Below, piece by piece: positions 21,560 through 34,070 of a DNA stretch of 64,000 bases. The translations under genes and the position numbers were made by a program. Origin of the DNA: Vandiemenella viatica. Lineage: Eukaryota; Arthropoda; Insecta; Orthoptera; Morabidae. Location: the NCBI GenBank assembly GCA_031002005.1, contig JARYHS010008074.1, positions 178,026,494-178,090,493 on the forward strand. The letters run 5' to 3'. Below the pieces are notes generated by a model. That model ran no database searches, was not told the origin of the DNA, and saw only the letters and a program-made list of their open reading frames with translations. How positions within the stretch are numbered: position 1 is the stretch's first letter; each line of letters starts with the position of its first letter.

Positions 21560-22960
21560 GTGAAACTCCTGTTAGGAAATGAAAAAAAAGAAGCCCTTAG
21601 TTATGTTTGAGGTGAGACAAATTTTGAGGTGAAAGATGATTACGATCATGTGATAGGTCTGGATGCGAACACATCTTTCCTCTTGTTGTATGTCTCGCAT
21701 CATAAGGGTAGGTCTGGATGTGAACACATCTTCTTTCCCCTTGCCATATGTCTCTCCTCTAACATCACCAAACTTTTTTTACCAAAATATTGTGAAATGT
21801 GATGGGGTTTTTGTGTTCATCCTGGCCCCTTGTCTTCAGTAGTAAATTATTTTCCCTATCCTTCCTTGTGTGTGTGAGGCAGTGTTGAACACAAAATAAG
21901 ACAAGCATAAAAAATGCAGTATTTTGGTGGTCAGTCTTTGAGGCACATGGCCAGGAGATCAGATGTGATTAAATCAATGCCCATCTTGTGATCCTATCTG
22001 ATATCCTGGATGTTTTCTGCATGTAAGATTCACCACCAAAATAAAATATTTTGGTGTATGTCTTTTTTTGTCTTAACGTATATAGGGAAGGAAAGGAAAA
22101 ATAACCTCTCAATTAATATATATGAAGGGAGGAGGTCCAGGACAAATACACTTTACACAAAAACCTTAATCATGTCTGAGGTAAAACATATGGTGAGGGG
22201 GAAAGATGTTACACAAGATGTGGTAGGTCTGAATGGGTACACATCTTTTTCCTAACATGACTAAGGTTTTTTAACTAAGAATTTCATAGTGTGTTCATGT
22301 TTCCGTGTTTGCTGTGATAACAGATTGAAAATATATTTATTTTACTTTGACTGGTTGTCGCAGAGTTTATACTTTCCCACAATTACCATTGGTCGACATT
22401 CTTTTCCCTCCCTACATTTCACTGTTGCAATCTGCACCCTACATTTTGGTCCATTTTTGGCTCATTCATATGCTAGGTCTGGATATGTCTTTCTGTGAGG
22501 CAGTCCCCCACCTCCCCTATTGTTCTCCTGTTGACAAAGGGCTTGTTCTAAAAATTTCTGTGTCATTTGTATTTTTATCTTTTCTGTGTGTACGCGCCCC
22601 ACATTCATCATCTAAAGGTAAGTGGTGGCTCATTTCCCTATCCTAATTTAATTCCTTTTCACTACTTAGTGCCTTTGATTTCTTTGTTTACTATATATAT
22701 TTCAGTAGTGAATCTTACTGATGGGAGCAGATGTGATCAAATCAGTGCCCATCATGTTGTGGGCATCAATGTGACCACATCTGATCCTGCCACATGCCTT
22801 GCCTCATATACTCCCAAGACTAAGAAACACCACTGAAATATTGTTTTTTTGGTATGTCTTTCTTTTCCATTTATTGCTGCCGTCATCTGCAGTAAGTTTA
22901 GGATTTTCTTTCTCCAGCCATTTTTTAATTCAACTGCTTGAAAGCATTTTCCTTCTCAAA
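21560..22960. repeat. Cluster of tandemly nested F-repeats
   Basis: At least four partial or whole copies follow each other. Marks are GGTCTGGATGTGAACACATC with CCTTGCCATATGTCTC near 21715; GGCACATGGCCAGGAGATCA near 21943; GTAAAACATATGGTGAGGGG near 22180; and GTGACCACATCTGATCCTGC near 22770. Half-ends ATTTTCCCTATCCTTCCTT and CATTTCCCTATCCTAATTTA lie between them. Successive copies probably inserted into one another. No coding capacity. Confidence 0.65.
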
Positions 22961-23311
22961 TATAACATTTGTATAGGAGAATAACCACCAGGTAACACAG
23001 CTGAATGCAGGAACAGCGACAAAAAACAGACAGCAATGCACATTCATTGAGGATTGTAATTTTTGGGTTTATGTGTCTTCATCTAACAGGTTTGCCACCA
23101 TCATGGAGTGGCCATCTCATTCTAATGTAGATCCAGAATTTACAACACTGAATGTAGGTGGATGTCCATTATTTGACATCATTTCTACATTCAACTGATA
23201 TATATGGTGGTTACTCTTCTGTCTAGAGGTTCAATTTATCCCACTTTATAGTGCCTTCATTTTCTAACTATATATATATGTCAATGTAGGGTTTCCCGGC
23301 GAATAAATAAA

Positions 23312-23972
23312 AACAAATCTTCTCGGGTTTACAGCCGGATTTGATTAAAAGCGACAAGCTTTCGGAAACTAGCTCAGTAGCCATCATCAGGTCAATAATG
23401 TACCGGCAATCTTGCCGTTACAAATACCAGGTATTCACTGGTGTCACTTAGCAACCTCATGACGCTAGCACTTCTGCTTCACTGTGATTGGTTGTAGGCA
23501 GCGGTCACCTGTCCAAGTGCTAACCAAGCTCCGGCGTTGCTTGACTGCCGGAGCCTATCTATGGTCGGTCGCTCCTGCAAGCCCCCATAGACGGTATAGG
23601 CAGCGGCCACCCAAACAAAGTGCTAGCCACACACTGCAGTGCTTAACTGCCGGAGCATAAGTCATCGAGACTATGCCCTGATTGGTCGATTGGCTCCCCC
23701 TCACTTGTCTGTCCACACTCCACCGGATTGCCGTCAATCAGGGAACGTGGCCCGCACAGTATAGATAACCCTGGTTTCCAAGCATTGCTCGGAAAATTAC
23801 CCATGTCACGGTTAACTAGGTTGTCATGTAACCGTATTTCTATTGCTTCTTTAACCACCAACTCCCAAAAGATCGCCGGTACATAATTGACCTGATGATG
23901 GCTGCTGAGCTAGTTGCCGAAGGCTTGTCGCTTTTTAATAAAATCTGGCTGCAAATCCGAGAAGATTTGTTG
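23312..23972. mobile_element. Large foldback element (about 660 bp, arms about 95 bp)
   Basis: ACAAATCTTCTCGGGTTTAC and GCGACAAGCTTTCGGAAACT and CAGTAGCCATCATCAGGTCA on the left are answered inverted on the right (TGACCTGATGATGGCTGCTG, AGGCTTGTCGCTTTTTAATA, AATCCGAGAAGATTTG). The GC-richer centre has two direct repeats of about 112 nt period (GTAGGCAGCGGTCACC at 23484, TATAGGCAGCGGCCACCC at 23596). No transposase is present. A fragment with the same left end lies at 28770. Confidence 0.75.
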
Positions 23973-23984
23973 TTCACATATATA

Positions 23985-24099
23985 TGTATATACCACAGAT
24001 GAAGGCGGCTGGGACGACGAACAAAAAAACAAACTGTTGGGTCATATTTCCCTATCCTTCCTTAGTTTTATTGCCTTAACGCTTTTTCCTGCTCATTGT

Positions 24100-24142
<43 letters not shown>
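23985..24142. repeat. Internally deleted F-repeat and AT microsatellite
   Basis: ATACCACAGATGAAGGCGGC plus GGGACGACGAAC (left half) is joined to TCATATTTCCCTATCCTTCC (right half) with the core missing. An (AT)n run of about 40 nt follows at 24103-24142. Confidence 0.6.
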
Positions 24143-24145
<3 letters not shown>

Positions 24146-24189
24146 ACAGCGAAACTGCTGTTAGGTGGTGAAATATGTATATTGTAAGG

Positions 24190-24310
24190 TAGGATAAAGT
24201 TGACCAAGTATTCACCAAGTTGAAGAGAAGAGGGAAGCAACAATAAAAACACTCAAACAATATTTCAGGCTATGCCCTTAATCTTGAAAACGGATATGTA
24301 GCAGACTTCT
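24190..24310. repeat. F-repeat, left half
   Basis: GGTAGGATAAAGTTGACCAA at the left and AACAATATTTCAGGCTATGC in the core match the family. The right half is not recognisable. Confidence 0.4.
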
Positions 24311-24374
24311 CACAGCCACACTTATAGTAAAATAAGGGGTGTTAGCAAAGATTAAAGCTAGGAGGATGCTGGAT

Positions 24375-24520
24375 ATCCCCCTAAAACAGAGTTCATAAGG
24401 AGTCAGAATTTCGAGAAAGACTCTGACCACCCTTACTGTGGAACAGAGAATTGTGAGTCCTGCATGGGCTGCCACAACTGGATGGTATAGGTAACTAGTA
24501 TAAGCTATTTGCCTGGCAGA
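24375..24520. repeat. Dispersed repeat R1, copy 2
   Basis: Same orientation and similar length as 18320-18470 (see there). Confidence 0.45.
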
Positions 24521-24699
24521 TCATGCTGGTGGATAATTGGTTTTTGTTGTGGACATCTATCACAACCTTTTGTCGTGAGGCAGTGAAGGTGTGTGTTGCA
24601 CTTGACAAGCTCTCCTTTGATGGGTATTATAACTTTATAGGCAATGTGCTGTATACAAATTCTTTTAAATCCAAATAATTTATTCCACAACCCAAATGT

Positions 24700-24915
24700 T
24701 GGTTTTATCAACCTGAAGGAGACACAAGGCTTTTGTGTCATAGGTAGGACAGCCAGTTCCTTCCCTCTGGGACCTACAATTTAACATGGAATCTGAACCA
24801 CAGAATGTCCTGATATAGCTCATATGATCAATCACAATTCTTAAAAATTTTAACCCAGGACTGGAATCCAACTTTTAAAAGTGGACACCTTAACTACTAA
24901 GTTACCAGACTGCTC
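24700..24915 (-). mobile_element. tRNA-derived SINE (family 2)
   Basis: On the minus strand the head reads GAGCAGTCTGGTAACTTAGT then AGTTAAGG, which has A-box character. GGATTCCAGTCC 40 nt later has B-box character, and a body with GTAGGTCCCAGAGGGAAGGA follows. A body fragment recurs at 40140-40235 in the same orientation. Assignment as a SINE is an inference from the box spacing. Confidence 0.5.
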
Positions 24916-26494
24916 TTTAAAATATGTAAAGTTATTTCATAAAAATGGCGACCACCTTCATGCTGAAGGAAATGATTGTAAAAAGGTTCGGTTGAATCAC
25001 TAGCTACCAAATAATAAGAGTAAATATTTAGTAGTTTGTTGGATTTAATAACTTAAGCACAAAAAACTTGACCAGCCTGCACCAGTGAATTAAAAATTCT
25101 ATTTAACCAAGTAAACAATTTTGAATCAAGACTTCCTCTCCAGAAGGGCTACAAGTTGTTAGAAGCATATGCTGAACACTCAGTGCCGTAGCAGGTCTGT
25201 AACTATTGCAAAATCCAGTAAAATTTGTTTAAATGTCAAAACATCCTCTAGAAAATATCTAATCCCTAGAATTGTTTCGCAAATCATCTTCTGTACCATA
25301 CAAATGCTTTCATTTACTTTTAACACATTTTAACTAAATTTTGTCCCAACCCATAAATCAAACTTGCATAGACTTACTTGGAAAAAATTTCTGAGTGAGC
25401 TGGCTGGCTAGATACTGACAATAGGTTTTATTCAACCAATCGAACCTGTCTCCCAATCACCACCCATTGTGATCTCAATTAGCCAAAACTGTCCCTCCAA
25501 AATTACATACAAAATCTTTTCTTACCACGCTTTTGAGGATTTACTTCTTTATCTTTATTTACATGCTTATGAACTCCTAAAAACCTTTTAACTGTAACCC
25601 ATAATTACAGATTTTGATCACACCAACCCTTTCATATGCTCGTTTCCATGAAAACATGCATTTATGGCCTCATAGGAGCCTTGTAACCCTGCACTGAAAG
25701 CAGATGATTTGGGAGATAAATAGTTTTGCAAGTGGCATGTTTAATAAGAGGAAAAGTGTCCTTATGGTGGAATTGGAAATTGTAGTTGCAGTCAGATGCA
25801 TACTACAAATTTTATATCAAGATATATTTTATGGTAAAGATCAAAGTAACAGTTTTGAAGAATCTGAAGGTGTATGTGGACCATGAGATTTGTGAGATTG
25901 CATAATCTGCTGAAACTCAGGATTTTGGGACGAGGGTTGTGCATTTCAGAGAAGGGAAGTACACAATCATGCCCACAACAATGGATTTGGTGAATGGACT
26001 TAAGACTAGGAGAGAGCTAGTTGATGAATATGGAGGTGTGATGAGTTTTTGAAAGTGCAACATGGGAGTTGTGGTAATGGTGAATGCTAAATGAGATATA
26101 ATTTTGTCGCAAGATCAGTGGGGTAGCTGCAGTTACTGTAAGGTTTCAAGTGTACCTTCCTGATCTTACACAAAAATAAATCTCTTCTTCACCCACTGTT
26201 CCCTCAACTTCCAATATGTTTCTTCAAAAACTGTCTGCAGTTCCTTACTCATCACCAAATTCTCTCCTGATCTCAAAGTTTATTAATAGAATCCCTCACT
26301 GTGGATATGGGATATGACTTTCTTCATTCCTCCCCTGAAAAGTGGACCCTTGTCTATATCCTACCCACTCCCCTCTTATTGCACATGATTCTTACACAAC
26401 TACAAACCTTGTTTTATCAACCTATCTGTCTCAATTGCAGTGGGAAACTTTTTGTCTTTTCTTGTATTATTTTTCCTTCCTGGTTTATGATTTC
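24916..26494. other. No gene seen
   Basis: AT-rich sequence. The stretch 25690-26150 is richer in G on the plus strand and looks like worn coding DNA, but I could not match it to a family. Confidence 0.4.
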
Positions 26495-26560
26495 AAGTAG
26501 GTGATTAATTTTAACTTAATTGTGAAGAAGTGCTTGCTCGGTGGCAATTTAGCCTCTGCT
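26495..26560 (-). mobile_element. LINE tail (same family as 11128)
   Basis: TTAATTTTAACTTAATTGTG followed by GCTCGGTGGCAATTT corresponds to the tail and end of the 3' UTR of the LINE at 11128. The part to the right (26560-28140) is not the RT end, so this may be a separate or internally deleted copy. Confidence 0.45.
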
Positions 26561-28140
26561 GCTATTAATTCCTACTTTAGTTCTTTCACATGTTTCTTAC
26601 TGCTTTGCTGTCTCCTAACTGTGCCATTTTCTCTTCTGTCACAGCCTCCAAACATTCCTTAGGTAATATGTAAGTTCCATTCTTTTCTTTGCTTTCTGTT
26701 TTGCTAATGACATTTCTTCTCTCACTGAACCTTTCCCTGAATTATCTCTTCAGTTATGAAATATATGCAGTTTTATAATTACAGCTATTACCACCTTCTA
26801 TTTTGGCCAGTGGTTAACTGAACCCTCTAATAGCCATCAGAACTTCTTCAAGCTCATTTATTCCTTCAGTCACTTGAGATCCCAGAAGGTTATCATGAGG
26901 ATTTACTAGGAATATACCCAACGTGTTTGGTCCTCCTGTACTCTGCTCTACCACTTATGTGAAGCTTTATTAATAAGATATTTGCAAATTTCTGTTTGAA
27001 TTAGTAATCTTATTTCAGTCCCAGTTAACTCTTGGTAAATGACCATTATACATTCAAAACTGAATATGTTTTTAGTTTCTCCACAAGACATTCATCTTCA
27101 TCATCCATTCATCCATGGCAATAAGCAGCAAACATTCCATTTTTTTCTTTTATACCTACCCAGAAAGCTAACCCTAGTAACTTATGGCTATGATTCCCAG
27201 AAACCTCTTAAAAGTCTTTTGTAACCAATATGAATACCTCTCCACCAATTACTCATTTATCTCTGAGGTACATTTCATAATTGGGGCAAACCTCAATAAA
27301 AAAAAAAGACTCTACCTACCCCTGTAACGACTTGTAGTTTGTGCATCTGTATTAAGTTATCAAAGTCAATTGCTTTTTTCATAATACTACTACAATTCAC
27401 AAGTAACCGTCTTATAACTGGCTTTGGATATTTTTAGCATTACTGTCCCCATCTCTTATTTTTTCCTCAGTTTCAACTTTAGCATTTATGATTCTTCCCA
27501 TCATGCATTTGCATTCACTATCCTTTGGGTCACCAATTTTTATTCCCCCCCCCCCCCCCAAAAGCAGTTTATAACTTAAAAAAGGCAACTCAGTATCAAC
27601 CCTGTCGTAATGGGAAGTGATCTCCCTTACAGCTATCCTTACTACTTCTACCAAGATGTAGGCCATGCCTAGTGAAACCTCACCTACAAGAGGTGTCCAC
27701 AGTCAAAACTACCTTTCCTAAGCAGTTCCTCTGTCTCCACATTAACCTGCATCTAAGTGTGATTCAACTGTGGCTGATCATGGAGACTTAAGACCTGCAT
27801 GAGTTCTACTCTTCTTCACTACCTTCATCAGATCATTCTGTATACTATAACTCGCATTTCTTGAGTAGTTCACTAGCCTTTGTTGGCTCTTGTGTCTTAT
27901 ACCCATGAAACAGAAAACATTATTGGTAGCTATTACTTCCAATATTTTTCCAGTCTCTTGTGATACTGTTGATGTGAATAGTCCCATTAGCCAGCATTTG
28001 CAAAACTCGTGGAGTTGCACAAAGGAGATAAAGTTCACCATCCACAATTGTGAGGTCTCATAACTATATTTTCTGACAGTGTTTACTCTCTCAGCCAGAA
28101 ACCCTCCCAGAACTGGCCACAACAGAGTGATACAGCATTT
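26561..28140 (-). pseudogene. Degenerate element-like coding region, possibly LINE 5' part
   Basis: The minus strand has broken open stretches. 27778-28122 encodes about 114 residues with ETGKILEVIATNNVF and SIQNDLMKVVKKSRTHAG. Further on, KVVLTVDTSCR near 27700 and a frame at 27412-27666 (GMAYILVEVVRIAVREI region) follow after stops and frameshifts. The LTVDTS-like piece faintly recalls the SGNH-type domain of some LINE ORF1 proteins, and the region ends at a LINE tail on the same strand. This is suggestive only, and I do not recognise the protein. A C-run of 15-16 nt lies at about 27546-27561. Confidence 0.25.
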
Positions 28141-28352
28141 TGTCCACTGTGGGTCTATTTTCTTCCTTTCTATTTCTTATTTGGACGTGGATGGCAACAT
28201 AAATATACCACAAAATCTATGATTTCTGTATCTGATAGAATTTTAAATTATAAATGTTTAAACAATACAAACCATGGAAGTACTTGATTTATATTACAAA
28301 CTTTTTACTTCTAATACTCTGAGGAGTATGTTTTTTGTACAGAGAAATCATT

Positions 28353-28437
28353 ATTTAATTTAACTGTGATAGAGCACATGCTCCGAATGCAATTTCCGTA
28401 CACCCTCATTTGTCCCATTTCCTGTACCCCTGCCTTT
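28353..28437 (-). mobile_element. Very short LINE tail
   Basis: ATTTAATTTAACTGTGATAG followed by GAGCACATGCTCCGAATGCA and CCCATTTCCTGTACCCC matches the last 85 nt or so of the 11128 LINE. It is a heavily 5'-truncated insertion. Confidence 0.6.
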
Positions 28438-31400
28438 GGTTGATGCTGATAAAACACAGTAAAATGTTTAGACTGTTTTTTTTTTTTTTTTAATTATGTA
28501 CAGTAGACCAGAACTCTTTATTCTCAGTAAATTTCATTATTGTCCAGAAGTAAATGCTTCCATGTAAGAAAAATTAGGCCTTGTTAAAAGAAAGCCTCAT
28601 GCTGAGGTGGGCATAATTATTTTTAAACTCTAACTATGAACCGGTGCCTAAACATTTTTGTCTTCTTGGTCGCCAATCCCTTGTTATACCCTAGAGATAA
28701 AGTATTGTTCACAAATAATGTTTATTGTATACTTGTATTGAGATTTTAAACTGTTATATTATTGTGAGAATTAAGTTTTTCCCGGCATATAGATGAAACA
28801 AATTCTTCACGGGTTTTCTGCCATGTAATTACATTATATTATTCTTCTAAAGTTTGTTACAATAATCTGTACCAGTTAAGGATAAGACATTGGACTACTC
28901 TCTGAAAATATGGTTGATTGCAGATTAAACCATTCAGACACACTGCAAACAGTTTTCCAATGATACCCCAAAAATTATGAAAAGGTTTATACAGTCATCA
29001 CAAGCTAAACATCACTACAAACCAGCGTCAACAACACAAAGGATTCCTCTACATCATGGTATGCCCTAGCTTACTAGGTTGCTGCTGTTTCACTTCATTA
29101 AAAGTGGTGAAAATTTTACTTACAGAGACATTGCTCACCGTTTGTCACGACCTGAACTTCATGATCAGTGAGTGAAGTCGAACTAATTGATGCAGAGCAA
29201 CTTGCCGCAGCCTAGCCTCTCTAAGAACCAGTGAAAGACTAACGAATTTTCAACATGGCTGGCCTCTATCAATTCATTCAGACCTCTGATGTCAGCTTAT
29301 AATTACAAAATTCAATGTCTGACTATTCACCTTGTACTTTGAGCTGCAATTAACCCATGTTTCTTTGTGCAATCTGTTCTCAATATTTTGACTTAAATTG
29401 TTCGAGATGTTTCTTCTACTGGACAAAAATTTAATTCTGTGACATCACTGCCTTTGGAGATGTCCAATAATGCTTCTAATACTGCAATTCAGAAAATCTT
29501 ATTGAAATTCTAACCTTTTCATGCAACCAATAACATAATTTTAATCAGCTTTATTTCGTCTATCTCTTGACTCTAATTTTCTTTTATTCTTGATTTTGGT
29601 TATCTTCCCCTAATTAAAAATTGTATTTATAATTTACTTAATTGGTCAAAATTATGTTTAAGACATCCTTGTTGATGCTGATCACAACTTCTAATATAAC
29701 TCTTCACACTAATTGACAATTCCAAATATTTCATTTTGCCTTCCTCGAGCACATGTTCTTACGACATAACTTTAAAAAGAAATTTTCCTGACCCTATAAA
29801 ATACACTTTAAAGTGAAAGAAGAAGAGCAGTTTGGATCCAAGAATATTACTGAATGGGCTCTAGTGAACATGTTGCAAGAGGATTAAATAACACAATGTA
29901 AACTATCGAGAACTGTGTAAAAACACTATGACTGACAATGGCAAAAAACACAAATAGATGCATATATCTACAATACTAAAGGACCTTAAAGAAATAAACA
30001 TCCAGGTAATAAATAAATAATGAGTATGTAGAACATATGCCTTGACTTGGGGAATGGCTAAAACAAATGTTCCAACTATTAATGAAGAAATAATTAACCT
30101 TGTGCCTTCTGGTACCTACAATCTTTTATAACATGGCTGCCACAACATTGATACACCCTCAAATGTGAGAGTGAAATTAGAATGAGTTCATGGTACACAA
30201 TTTCAAAGTCACAAGATGTTTATATTCTTCCAAAATTCCCTCGTTTACAAAGTTCAGTAACAGATTTCGATAAAATAATCAGACTTCTTCCCCATCAAAG
30301 ATTTGCAGGTAAAGTGCATTCACACGAGAGGACAAACTCTCATCATGCCCCCTAACTTATATGAAAGTACGCCTGCTACATTATTGAGACATGCTACCAC
30401 CACGTGAAGCCATTTGATCAGTGAGTCACACATGGGCCTACCCCATCCAAATCTGCTTGTAGACTGATTGCAAAACCAGTATGGCTGCTCTTTTGCACAA
30501 TGAACTCGTCTACTTTGGACATTAACAAATACCTTCAAAAAATATCTTAAAGAGTATTTAATAGTTTGACTCGTAACCAGTACCTGGGCTTCATGATATC
30601 TTATCCCATCTGTCTCAACTTAGTTTAGTCTTCATAAAGGTGCCTTGATGCACTTTTCCTAACAATTACGGCAATTCGTTTCCAAAATCTTGTAGATGCT
30701 TTACACTTTCTACAGGAATCTATATATATTTTGTAACCTCTTAATTAGATCTACCCTCTGATAAAAATTTCTTGTTTTTTATCTCTTTTAGTTTGAATTT
30801 CGAGTTTTTCTCTTAATTAAAAATCTTACTTATACTTTGACTGATTACTTGATTTTATATTCAAAATATGTTAGAAGGTGCTGACTATAACTGGTGATAA
30901 AAGATCAGCTGTAACCTTATGTGTTCATTAGTTATTTCAACTTTTAGGTTTTAGTCCTCACTGAATGCATGGCTTACGAATGTAAACAAATCAAATTATC
31001 TCTTAAACTAAATTTTCCCATGTTTAATGAATACACTTTAAAATGATTCTTATTATGAGTTTTAAAAGTGGAAATGAATGCAAGAAAATCCTTGTAGGTT
31101 GAAAACTACTTTATCTAAAATTTCTATGTTCCACTAAACCGACTTTGAAACTGAACTATAAAGCATGTTACTACTGGAGCTAGCTTATAGATACATTTCA
31201 AGTGATGGGTTTACTGATAGGATCTTGTTGGAGGTTTGTCAGATATCTTATAAATTTTATAAATGCGTGACAAAATTTGTTCTCAGAACGACAAGTTAAA
31301 TTGAATATTATTGCATATCATTTTTAAAAGCCCGTTACGATGTTTATTCAAGCTAGGAATCAGATTTTTACAGTTTTGAAATAGTAATTTCAATTGTAAC

Positions 31401-33019
31401 ATCAAGTGTTTTCCTGGAGTAGTTGATATTTACAATAATTCTCAATAAATCGAAGAAGGCAGTTAGAAACTCATGATTTGTTCAGCAACCATTTTTAAAT
31501 ATGTATATTTGATTTAAACCACTTTCAGATTGATAACTTCTGAAATATGAATTAGTTAGCATCTGTAATGAATTTTATTTCATCCTTTCGATAATAGTAA
31601 ATATGCTTTTCTTGGTAGTAAATGAAAGAGTTGCCCTTTAGCAGTTGTAAGCACCTTAGAATTTTGGTACATTCTAGTTTCTTAGCTTCAAGGATAAGGG
31701 AGGAAGTAAATTTACAGTAAACATATAGTTTTCTTTGCATACACAGGTTATGGGAGGAACATTTTATGTAGAAGCTGATACCACAACATAACTTATTAAA
31801 TAAACCATTTTAAAAGCAATAAAGTCACTCAACATTTAATAAAACTACTAAATAAACTTTTTATAAGAATAAAGAAACTTTTAAAACAACCTGGAATAGG
31901 ATAATCCATTATTGTACCATCTGCAAACAATAGATTTTTGCTACGTGACCATTTCACTATTTCTGAACACTTTTAAGTGAAGTAAAGTAATTTTAAAATA
32001 ATAATAATTCAAAAGAAAGTTAAATTCACTAAAATTTCATAGTTTCAGGCGTGTAAATAAGGTAAATAAATTTTTAAACATTTTGATAAATGCACTTCAC
32101 TTTTAACATTTCTTATCATAGGTTCCTATTAATATCTAGATCTAAAAAGTAGATTTCCTGAAAGAACTAAAAATCTAATTTAACATATCCAAATTTCAGA
32201 CCATTACATGCAGTTAAACAGAAGTTGTATAAGTTTTTAAAATTATTTCGTCACTTAACACATGTGGTACACTTAAGATTTATTTACAACTAAACCTAAT
32301 CACTTTCAGAGATAAAATAACTTTTGAAACCCGTAATTAAATCCAAAGAAAACTCTGATAATTTTACCTTTTTGATATTAATAATACTTTAAGAGTTATT
32401 AACAAAAAACCATATGACTTCTAAACAGTTAATTTACCAAATCTTTTCTAAGCTGTAATTTCATTATCCTGCCACCAATCTCGATAAATTTTTTATCATT
32501 GAACTCAGGAATTTTACTGAACATTTTGACATTAATTTTATTCAGGTAATTTGCAATTCAGCAGGATGGTGGGAGACTACAAAATGAGAGAATAAGAATA
32601 CTAGAAAAGTCAAATGAAAATAAATAATAAGTCAAAAAAATAATTTACCTGGTAAAATAATTAGTGATAGAAAATAATTATTTCGATGGATTTCCCATAG
32701 GTAAGATATGAGGGGGGATACAAGATGAAACCTTTATGTGTCAAAATCGGTCTACCAATGCCACCTAGATGCTAGGAATCCTGTAGATCCATTAATACCA
32801 CCCTCTCTCCAATCACTGATTTCATCTAAGTGGCAAAGTTTACAATGGCTGCAAATATTGCCTAGTAATGTGTTTCATACCTTCATGTTTAAATAACATG
32901 TAATTTTTTTAAAAAATTGCTTTTTTGCTGTTTACACAGTCCCTATTTTCAACACTGGTAAATGATAAGAACAGATAAAGCAATTCTCTGTACTTGTGAC
33001 ATTAATAACACCTCATGGC
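28438..33019. other. Mostly unassigned DNA; foldback-end fragment at 28770-28825
   Basis: TTTTTCCCGGCATATAGATG then TTCTTCACGGGTTTTCTGCC near 28775 matches the left end of the foldback element at 23312. The rest (about 4.5 kb) shows no exon, RNA gene or repeat I can support. Confidence 0.5.
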
Positions 33020-33304
33020 CAGGCCCGCCGTAAACGGACAACGCGTGCACCACATGCAGGCAGTGCATTCAGGGGGATGGCAATTTATGTAGTGGCAACC
33101 TTTTTTTTTTAGTTCAGCTGCTGCTTCAGTGGCGATGACAGTTGGGGTAGTGGTAACATGGGGGCAGCAAAATAATGTTTGAAGGGGGGCAAGCTCATGA
33201 CCCGGGTCATGGAAAATTCCAAGGTACAACACTGGCTGTAGTTAGACAGGGGGCGACATAATTGGTATTGCACAAGAGTGTTCAAACAGCTAGCGGGGGG
33301 CCTG
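33020..33304. mobile_element. hAT-type MITE with 8-bp target duplication
   Basis: Ends are CAGGCCCGCCGTAAAC (33020 on) and, inverted, CAGGCCCCCCGCTAGC (ending 33304). The flanking octamers CTCATGGC (33012-33019) and CTCACGGC (33305-33312) differ at one base, which fits the 8-bp duplication of hAT elements. It is 285 bp, G-rich inside, with no transposase. Confidence 0.65.
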
Positions 33305-33312
33305 CTCACGGC

Positions 33313-34070
33313 ATTACTGAATAGAGTGATATGATATAAAGCAAGGGTACAAGTGAAACACTTATTATTATTTCATTCAGTACACAGGTGGCAGCCGAGC
33401 TTTGCATCTGAAAGAACTTAATATACAGAACATAGTTTAGCCATGTTAATCTCTATTAAAAGTAATAATCATAACCAAGGCAGGACTTTGTCAAGTGCAA
33501 CATGTCCATGTGTCTCACAACATATTGTTTATGGTTAGATTTTGTTCCCAACCACTGTAACCAGAGTAATTCAATTAAGGGGAAGCTAAAGTTTTCAGAG
33601 TAGAAGCTTTTTAATTATAATCACCATCATTTTGCAGGTCATCCAGCACATCCTCTTTCACATCTTGCAGTAACTCAAAGATTTTTCCTTGACCACTTGA
33701 CCCAAACAACTACCTTTGTCTGTATTTCTTTCTTCACTTATTCCACCCATCTTCTGATTGGTCTCTTTCATTTCCAACTGTTCAAGAGTGTTAACATTGG
33801 CATTCTTCCCTCCTCTGTACTCATTACATGCCTCAATAACTGCAGTCTTAACAAATAATTAAATTGTCTTTTTATTTTACATTAATAATATAAATAGATG
33901 AAAATAGGCATTTAAATTTGGTAATATTCGTCATTTTCATTGAAACATATGCTTTAATTAATATACAAGAAAGGTGGATGCGGAAACGATAAAATTTATT
34001 GTAATAATCCACAATTGAATCTGATGCTGAGAAGCTAAGTTTAACGAAGTAAATTTTTGTAAACAAAAAC
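33313..34070. other. No gene seen
   Basis: Unassigned AT-rich sequence downstream (in minus sense) of the pseudogene at 34071. Confidence 0.4.

Noticed and set aside
22010..22984. Series of 60-99-codon frames with hydrophobic residues
   Set aside because: They lie in the F-repeat cluster and read through its inverted ends in various frames.
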